The notes beneath the pieces were generated by a model. That model saw only the letters and a list, made by a program, of their open reading frames with translations, searched no databases and was not told the DNA's origin. The position numbers were made by a program, and so were the translations under genes. From contig JAFTHG010000008.1 of the NCBI GenBank assembly GCA_017457555.1, positions 1 to 10,346 of the forward strand: a stretch of 10,346 nucleotides of DNA, in the 5' to 3' direction. The number at the start of each line of letters is the position of its first letter. The first letter of the stretch is position 1. The stretch comes from Kiritimatiellia bacterium. GTDB taxonomy: Bacteria > Verrucomicrobiota > Kiritimatiellia > RFP12 > DVOR01. Positions 6,693 through 10,346 of this stretch are shown here, one piece after another.

Positions 6693-7604
6693 TCAGACGT
6701 TTAGCGTACCGCGAAAGTCATTAATGTCAGCGATATTATGAGCATCCAGCCACTGCTCAATCCCCTCCAGTACATGAATCGGTGCCAGAGGATTAATGAA
6801 GGTAGCGGTACCCACCGCAACAGCCGTAGCCCCCACCAAAATGAAGTCCAGCGCATCCTTGGCAGAGAAAATACCGCCCATAGCCAAAAGTGGCACTGTC
6901 GCGACTTGGGCTGCTTCATAGACGTGTTTCAAAGCGATTGGATGAATGCCTGCACCTGAGAGCCCACCAACTTTATTCGCCAAAATGGGACGGCGTGTTT
7001 CCAGATCCACCGCCATCGCCGGCAAAGTGTTAATCAAAGCCACCGCATCCGCACCGGCATCCTGTGCCGCTTGAACAAAGGGGCGCACATCAGGCACATT
7101 AGGGGCGAGCTTCGGCATAATCGGCAATTTTGTTGCCGCACGGACAGCCTTCACAACTTCCGTAAACGTTTCAACACGCGTACCAAAGCTGGCGCCACCC
7201 TCTTTTACATTCGGGCATGACACATTTAATTCCAGACCAGCCACACCGGGCACGCCCTCCAAACGCGCTGCCACCTCGGCATATTCTTCAACCGATGTAC
7301 CCCAGATATTGATAATCGCTGGCACCCCCTTTTCAACCAGAAAGGGCATATCATCCCGAATAAAAGCCTCAACCCCAGGGCCCTGCAAACCGATCGCATT
7401 GATCATTCCACCTGGCACTTCAGTGTGACGTGGCAATGGATTTCCCGGCCACGGACAGGCACGGATGCCCTTCACCGTCACGGCGCCCAAACGTGAAATA
7501 TCAAAGAGTTGGGCATATTCCTGCCCATAACCAAACGTTCCCGACGCCACGGTTACGGGGTTCTTCATGGCGATGCCACCCAGATTTACTGCCATCTTTG
7601 CCAT
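6693..7604 (-). CDS. pyrD: Dihydroorotate dehydrogenase, class 1B-type catalytic subunit
   Basis: A 303-residue FMN-dependent TIM-barrel enzyme that oxidises dihydroorotate to orotate. The sequence follows the class 1B (PyrDB) pattern: NPVTVASGTFGYG (15-27), Lys45 in TVKG, GMINAIGLQ (66-74), LELNVSCPNV (124-133) with Cys130 as the class 1 catalytic base, Lys165 in PKLAPNV, INT (191-193) and the FMN-phosphate segment AMGGI (241-245). Class 1B enzymes normally pair with PyrK, a FAD/iron-sulfur subunit that passes electrons to NAD; no pyrK is in the window. Position 75 is Gly where class 1B proteins usually read Asn (NAIGLQNPG). The ATG has AGGAGA 7 nt upstream. It lies 35 nt after nusB and directly before the NERD-helicase gene, within an operon headed by an FMN riboswitch, which is notable for an FMN enzyme. 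Confidence 0.94.
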   Translation of the reverse strand: MAKMAVNLGGIAMKNPVTVASGTFGYGQEYAQLFDISRLGAVTVKGIRACPWPGNPLPRHTEVPGGMINAIGLQGPGVEAFIRDDMPFLVEKGVPAIINIWGTSVEEYAEVAARLEGVPGVAGLELNVSCPNVKEGGASFGTRVETFTEVVKAVRAATKLPIMPKLAPNVPDVRPFVQAAQDAGADAVALINTLPAMAVDLETRRPILANKVGGLSGAGIHPIALKHVYEAAQVATVPLLAMGGIFSAKDALDFILVGATAVAVGTATFINPLAPIHVLEGIEQWLDAHNIADINDFRGTLNV

Positions 7605-7639
7605 ACATCAATCTCCTGCTCTCGGTTTACGAAGACACC

Positions 7640-8146
7640 TCAATGCTTCAAACCACGGCGTGCGTGACGATCCAGAATACCATTCACAAAGGCGCCAGAT
7701 TCCGGATTTGAGAAATATTTAGCCAAATCAACAGCCTCATTGATTACCACGGGGACCGGAGTGTCCATCGTTTCCATTTCATAAAATGCCAAACGTAAGA
7801 CGCAGCGTTCAATCACGCCGGCTCGTTCCAAGGTCCAATTCTCGCAATAAGGTGCAATCTGTGCATCAAGTTGCTCCACCTTTCCAAGCACACCGCGCAC
7901 CAAAGCCTCTGTAAACTCCTGTACGGCGGCCGTGGCCAAACGTTCATGCGGTTCCAACACGCGCGCCAAATCATCCATGTCGCCATCTTCGAGCCCGGCA
8001 TCTTCCTGACGGCAACTCCACTGTTGCTCCCAGAAATGCTTCAAAATCATATCCACGTTCACAAAAGGATTTAGATCAGCCTGCACAATCATCTGCAGGG
8101 CCCACTCACGTCCATTGCGCCGTTTTGCGGAGGGTGAAGTCATCAT
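7640..8146 (-). CDS. nusB: Transcription antitermination factor NusB
   Basis: NusB binds boxA RNA with NusE (ribosomal protein S10) and supports antitermination of rRNA transcription. This 168-residue all-helical protein is somewhat longer than the usual 130-145, with extra acidic sequence around residues 45-68. The start RRNGREWALQMIVQ (9-22) matches the family's RRxARexALQxLYQ first helix. The C-terminal half is very typical: ERCVLRLAFYEM (113-124), VPVVINEAVDLAKYFS (130-145) and SGAFVNGILD (149-158). The ATG has AAGGAG 7 nt upstream and begins 11 nt after the ribH stop. The ribH-nusB pairing is common in bacteria and supports both calls. No sign of disruption. Confidence 0.95.
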   Translation of the reverse strand: MMTSPSAKRRNGREWALQMIVQADLNPFVNVDMILKHFWEQQWSCRQEDAGLEDGDMDDLARVLEPHERLATAAVQEFTEALVRGVLGKVEQLDAQIAPYCENWTLERAGVIERCVLRLAFYEMETMDTPVPVVINEAVDLAKYFSNPESGAFVNGILDRHARRGLKH

Positions 8147-8157
8147 CGCGACACTCC

Positions 8158-8619
8158 TTACAGTTGTTTCAATACATTGACAGTTTCAATTGCGGCCACG
8201 ACCGTGTCAAAGCCCTTGTTCCCAGCCTTGGAACCCGATCGTTCAATAGCCTGATCCAGCGAATGGGCACACACGATACCATTCAGTACCGGCAAGCCAT
8301 TATCCAACCCAATCTGACAAAGTGCGCGTGCCACCGAGGTGTTGATGAGCATTGCGTGGTCTGTTGCGCCATCAATCACCGCACCCAATGCCACCACTGC
8401 ATCCACTGCACCCGCCTTTGCCAAACGGCTCACCGCCAGCGGAATCTCATTTGCACCCGGCACACGCACCACCGTAATGGCATCCGCGCACACGCCATGA
8501 CGGGCGGCCGCATCCAAGGCCCCCTTCAAGAGTTGTTCGGTAAAAATCGCATTAAAGCGGCTCACCACGATAGCCAGGCGAATTCCCTGGGCCGTTAAAT
8601 CTCCGGCGATCTCTTTCAT
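8158..8619 (-). CDS. ribH: 6,7-dimethyl-8-ribityllumazine synthase, divergent active site
   Basis: Lumazine synthase condenses 3,4-dihydroxybutanone 4-phosphate with the ribitylamino-pyrimidine to give the direct precursor of riboflavin; it usually assembles into pentamers or icosahedral capsids. The protein has 153 residues, normal for the family, and needs no gaps against the well-known Bacillus enzyme. Typical elements are VVSRFNAIFTEQLLKGALD (18-36, Phe22), VVRVPGA (50-56), the catalytic His88, Arg127 and SKAGNKGFD (130-138). Several usually conserved positions differ. Asn57 and Asn113 stand where Phe or another aromatic is common, Asp83 where Arg is usual (GAVIRG), and His88 is followed by AML rather than FDY. 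ATG with AAGGAG 7 nt upstream; it follows ribBA by 47 nt and precedes nusB by 11 nt. Most likely functional but of a divergent subgroup. Confidence 0.92.
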   Translation of the reverse strand: MKEIAGDLTAQGIRLAIVVSRFNAIFTEQLLKGALDAAARHGVCADAITVVRVPGANEIPLAVSRLAKAGAVDAVVALGAVIDGATDHAMLINTSVARALCQIGLDNGLPVLNGIVCAHSLDQAIERSGSKAGNKGFDTVVAAIETVNVLKQL

Positions 8620-8666
8620 TTCTATACTCCTTCTAAATTCACTATTGCGTATTCACGGGCTCCACC

Positions 8667-9878
8667 TTACAACAAGTGGCCCATCTTCTCTTTCTTTGTT
8701 TCCAAATAATGGGCATTAAAGGGTCCGGCACACGCTACGATGGGTTCGCGACTGACAATTTCAAGCCCGTGCCCAGCCAAACCGATTACCTTCTGCGGAT
8801 TATTCGTCAATAAGCGCAACCGCTTGACACCGAGCGCTGTCAGAATCTGTGCCCCCACGCCATAATCGCGCAAATCAGGCGCAAAGCCCAGCTTGACATT
8901 CGCTTCCACAGTGTCACAGCCCTGCTCCTGCAACCGATAGGCATGCAACTTATTCGCCAAGCCAATGCCACGCCCCTCTTGACGCATGTACAAAACGCAC
9001 CCGCGTCCCTCGGCCGCAATCTGCCGCATCGCATTCTGCAATTGCCAACCGCAATCACACCGCGCACTGCCAAAGACATCACCGGTCAAACACTCACTAT
9101 GCACCCGCACCAATGGCGGCTCTTCAGACGTCAAATCACCCATCGTCAGCGCCAGATGTTCCAACCCATCAATCGCACTGCGGAACATCAACAGGCGGAA
9201 ATGCCCATACGCCGTCGGCAAATCAACATCTTCTACCTTCTCAATCAGCGTTTCATGGCGCTTGCGGTAAGCAATCAACTGTTCGACCGAGCACAATTTC
9301 AAACCATGCCGCCGTGCAAACGGAATCAAATCCGGCAATCGTGCCATCGTGCCATCATCTTTGGCAATCTCACAGCAAATGCCCGCCGGCTTCAACCCGG
9401 CCAACCGGGCCAAATCAACGGTTGCTTCCGTATGACCGGCACGCACCAGAACGCCCCCCTCACGCGCTCGCAAAGGGAAAAGATGCCCCGGCGACACCAA
9501 ATCACCCGGCACCGCAGCCTCATCAACGAGCAACTGCACCGCCTTGGCACGATCCGCCGCAGAGATTCCGGTTGTCACTCCGGTATGCGGAGCACCATCA
9601 ATGCTATTGGTGAACGCCGTGGAGAACGTATCCCCACGATTCACACTCGGCGCCTGAGCAATGCCCATTCGATCCAAAATTTCACCGGCACACGGGGCAC
9701 ACAGCAAACCGCGCGCCTGCATCATGCAAAAATTCACCGCCTCCGGCGTCACAAACTCTGCCGCCATCACCAGATCACCCTCGTTTTCACGATTGGCATC
9801 ATCTGTGATTACGACAAACCGACCTGTCCGGATATCCTCCAGACAAGCCTCAATCGAGTCAAACACGTCTTCTGACAT
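8667..9878 (-). CDS. ribBA: Bifunctional 3,4-dihydroxybutanone 4-phosphate synthase / GTP cyclohydrolase II
   Basis: It supplies both branches of riboflavin synthesis: RibB makes 3,4-dihydroxybutanone 4-phosphate from ribulose 5-phosphate, and RibA opens GTP. Numbering is from the ATG at 9878 (403 residues). The RibB half has DDANRENEGDL (26-36), HTGVTTGISAADRA (98-111) and GHTEA (148-152). The RibA half has three zinc cysteines, Cys263, Cys274 and Cys276, in the SECLTGDVFGSARCDC pattern, then RQEGRGIGLANK (299-310), DLRDYGVGAQIL (335-346) and LTNNPQK (357-363). An alternative ATG at 9887 adds three residues and cannot be excluded; neither has a strong Shine-Dalgarno. The frame stays open to 10019, but that part encodes the FMN riboswitch and is leader, not protein. 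It is the first gene of the ribBA-ribH-nusB-pyrD-helicase operon. Confidence 0.95.
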   Translation of the reverse strand: MSEDVFDSIEACLEDIRTGRFVVITDDANRENEGDLVMAAEFVTPEAVNFCMMQARGLLCAPCAGEILDRMGIAQAPSVNRGDTFSTAFTNSIDGAPHTGVTTGISAADRAKAVQLLVDEAAVPGDLVSPGHLFPLRAREGGVLVRAGHTEATVDLARLAGLKPAGICCEIAKDDGTMARLPDLIPFARRHGLKLCSVEQLIAYRKRHETLIEKVEDVDLPTAYGHFRLLMFRSAIDGLEHLALTMGDLTSEEPPLVRVHSECLTGDVFGSARCDCGWQLQNAMRQIAAEGRGCVLYMRQEGRGIGLANKLHAYRLQEQGCDTVEANVKLGFAPDLRDYGVGAQILTALGVKRLRLLTNNPQKVIGLAGHGLEIVSREPIVACAGPFNAHYLETKKEKMGHLL

Positions 9879-9892
9879 TTGATTCATCCATC

Positions 9893-9909
9893 GCCCACAA
9901 AAGCAGGGC
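9893..9909 (-). promoter_or_regulatory. Possible start-site hairpin of ribBA (expression platform)
   Basis: On the minus strand GCCC (9906-9909) can pair with GGGC (9893-9896) across a 9-nt loop. The 3' arm lies 5 nt before the ATG at 9887 and covers the only G-rich stretch near the start. There is no U-run after the aptamer, so control is more likely at translation initiation than by transcription termination. The stem is only 4 bp and the proposal is inference. Confidence 0.35.
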
Positions 9910-9910
9910 T

Positions 9911-10037
9911 CGCCATCTTCTTCACTCCGGACTCTAACCGTCGGCTGCGCACATCGCATCCGGCATCTGCCACCCGGCAAATACCTCGTGGGCTGAATAC
10001 CACCGATAGGGAATCTCACCCGTCCCTGAAAATGACG
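9911..10037 (-). promoter_or_regulatory. FMN riboswitch (RFN element)
   Basis: Read on the minus strand, the conserved aptamer blocks appear in order: TTCAGGGACGGGTGAGATTC, then CCTATCGGTGGT, AGCCCACGAGG, a variable stem, and CAGCCGACGGTTAGAGTCCG followed by GAGTGAAGAAG. Helix P1 closes with CAUUUUC (10034-10028) pairing to GAAGAUG (9920-9914), extended by three more pairs to 10037 and 9911. This aptamer class binds flavin mononucleotide and represses riboflavin genes when FMN is plentiful. It lies 23 to 32 nt before the two candidate ribBA starts. It has an unusual GGAGTGAAGAAG close instead of the more common GGATGAAAGAAG. Identification is strong from primary sequence and pairing. Confidence 0.95.
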
Positions 10038-10043
10038 CCTACT

Positions 10044-10052
10044 ATTATAGCA
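10044..10052 (-). promoter_or_regulatory. Extended -10 promoter of the rib operon
   Basis: The minus strand reads TGCTATAAT, a perfect TGnTATAAT extended -10 element; no good -35 box is seen 16-18 nt upstream, as is common for this promoter type. A start about 7 nt downstream would fall near 10037, exactly where helix P1 of the FMN riboswitch begins. Confidence 0.75.
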
Positions 10053-10303
10053 TAGAGCACCCCACCTATCCGCACCTCAAACGAAAAACACACGGAATAT
10101 TCGTGATGTGTCATCGGAAGACGCAGAATGATTTTCATAGCTTGCAGATTGAATCGTGTTATCCATCATTTCAAACCATAAAAACATTTTTTACGATACT
10201 TCTGTGCAAAAAATGACCATATTATGTTTTAATGCGTCTAAATTCCTCTATACTGTATATCCCCATCAAGGTTATGAATTCACATTGCAATTTTAGGTAA
10301 TGC
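10053..10303. other. Divergent intergenic region
   Basis: About 250 nt between the rib operon promoter and the plus-strand gene, with A/T runs around 10187-10230. I see no convincing open frame, RNA gene or strong terminator in it. It contains an isolated 8-bp palindrome GAATATTC (10095-10102). It probably holds the control region for the plus-strand gene. Confidence 0.6.
10249..10254 (+). promoter_or_regulatory. Candidate -10 box for the plus-strand gene
   Basis: TATACT matches five of six positions of TATAAT and sits about 50 nt before the ATG at 10304, within an AT-rich stretch. Only weak -35 candidates (such as TTTTAA at 10227) are found at a suitable distance. Confidence 0.35.
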
Positions 10304-10346
10304 ATGAAACGGATATCCCTCGCACTGCTCATTTGCGGCCTCACCC
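10304..10346 (+). CDS. Start of a gene with a secretion-signal-like N-terminus
   Basis: Only 14 codons are visible before the right edge: MKRISLALLICGLT. A short basic start (Lys2, Arg3) followed by a hydrophobic run is typical of a Sec signal peptide, so an exported or membrane protein is likely. The Cys at position 11 is not in a good lipobox (Ile directly before it) and is early for one. The ATG is preceded by TAGGTA as a moderate ribosome binding site; an overlapping ATG at 10300 gives a non-hydrophobic frame and is less likely. It is transcribed divergently from the rib operon. The product cannot be named. Confidence 0.5.
   Translation, partial: MKRISLALLICGLT

Noticed and set aside
8943..9875. 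310-codon open frame on the plus strand opposite ribBA
   Set aside because: It lies entirely antisense to a strongly conserved ribBA, its translation is rich in His, Arg, Gln and Pro with no recognisable domain, and it has no sensible gene context.
10088..10112. Terminator-like hairpin around GAATATTC followed by T-run on the minus strand
   Set aside because: The best stem is about five pairs with internal mismatches, and no minus-strand gene lies just upstream to need a terminator.
1..10346. CRISPR array, insertion sequence, tRNA, rRNA or attachment site
   Set aside because: I scanned for regularly spaced repeats, transposase-like frames, terminal inverted repeats and tRNA-like ends and saw none.

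Overview
The window is a compact bacterial housekeeping region. Every complete gene lies on the minus strand, and one partial gene enters on the plus strand at the right edge. Base composition looks balanced, intergenic gaps are short and most starts have AGGAG-like ribosome binding sites. The organism is probably a Gram-negative-type bacterium. The divergent RibH and a topoisomerase I tail built of Cys-free repeats would fit the PVC group (Verrucomicrobia, Lentisphaerae, Kiritimatiellota), but that placement is a low-confidence inference.

Layout, read right to left in the direction of transcription. A divergent intergenic region (10050-10303) separates a plus-strand gene with a secretion-signal-like N-terminus (10304 to the edge) from the main minus-strand operon. 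That operon starts with an extended -10 promoter (10044-10052) followed at once by an FMN riboswitch (9911-10037). It then carries ribBA, ribH, nusB, pyrD (class 1B type) and a NERD-nuclease/superfamily 1 helicase fusion. Gaps are 11 to 47 nt, with no obvious internal terminator. A second unit is pyrE, with its own candidate promoter (5056-5084) and a good intrinsic terminator (4388-4429). A third group is an orphan MalK/UgpC-type ABC ATPase, then topA, a YbgC-type hotdog thioesterase and the start of a YggS-family PLP protein, which runs off the left edge.

How the genes work together. RibBA and RibH make the two substrates or intermediates of riboflavin synthesis under FMN feedback. PyrD needs FMN as its prosthetic group and makes orotate, which PyrE converts to OMP. 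FMN supply and an FMN-dependent pyrimidine step therefore share one leader. NusB sits next to RibH, as in many bacteria. The NERD-helicase is the only accessory-type gene and lies between the two pyrimidine genes.

I saw no CRISPR array, insertion sequence, tRNA or rRNA. No unknown multi-gene system is evident. The items most worth a second look are the NERD-helicase, the TopA C-terminal repeats, the altered RibH active site, and the placement of pyrD and the helicase under an FMN riboswitch.
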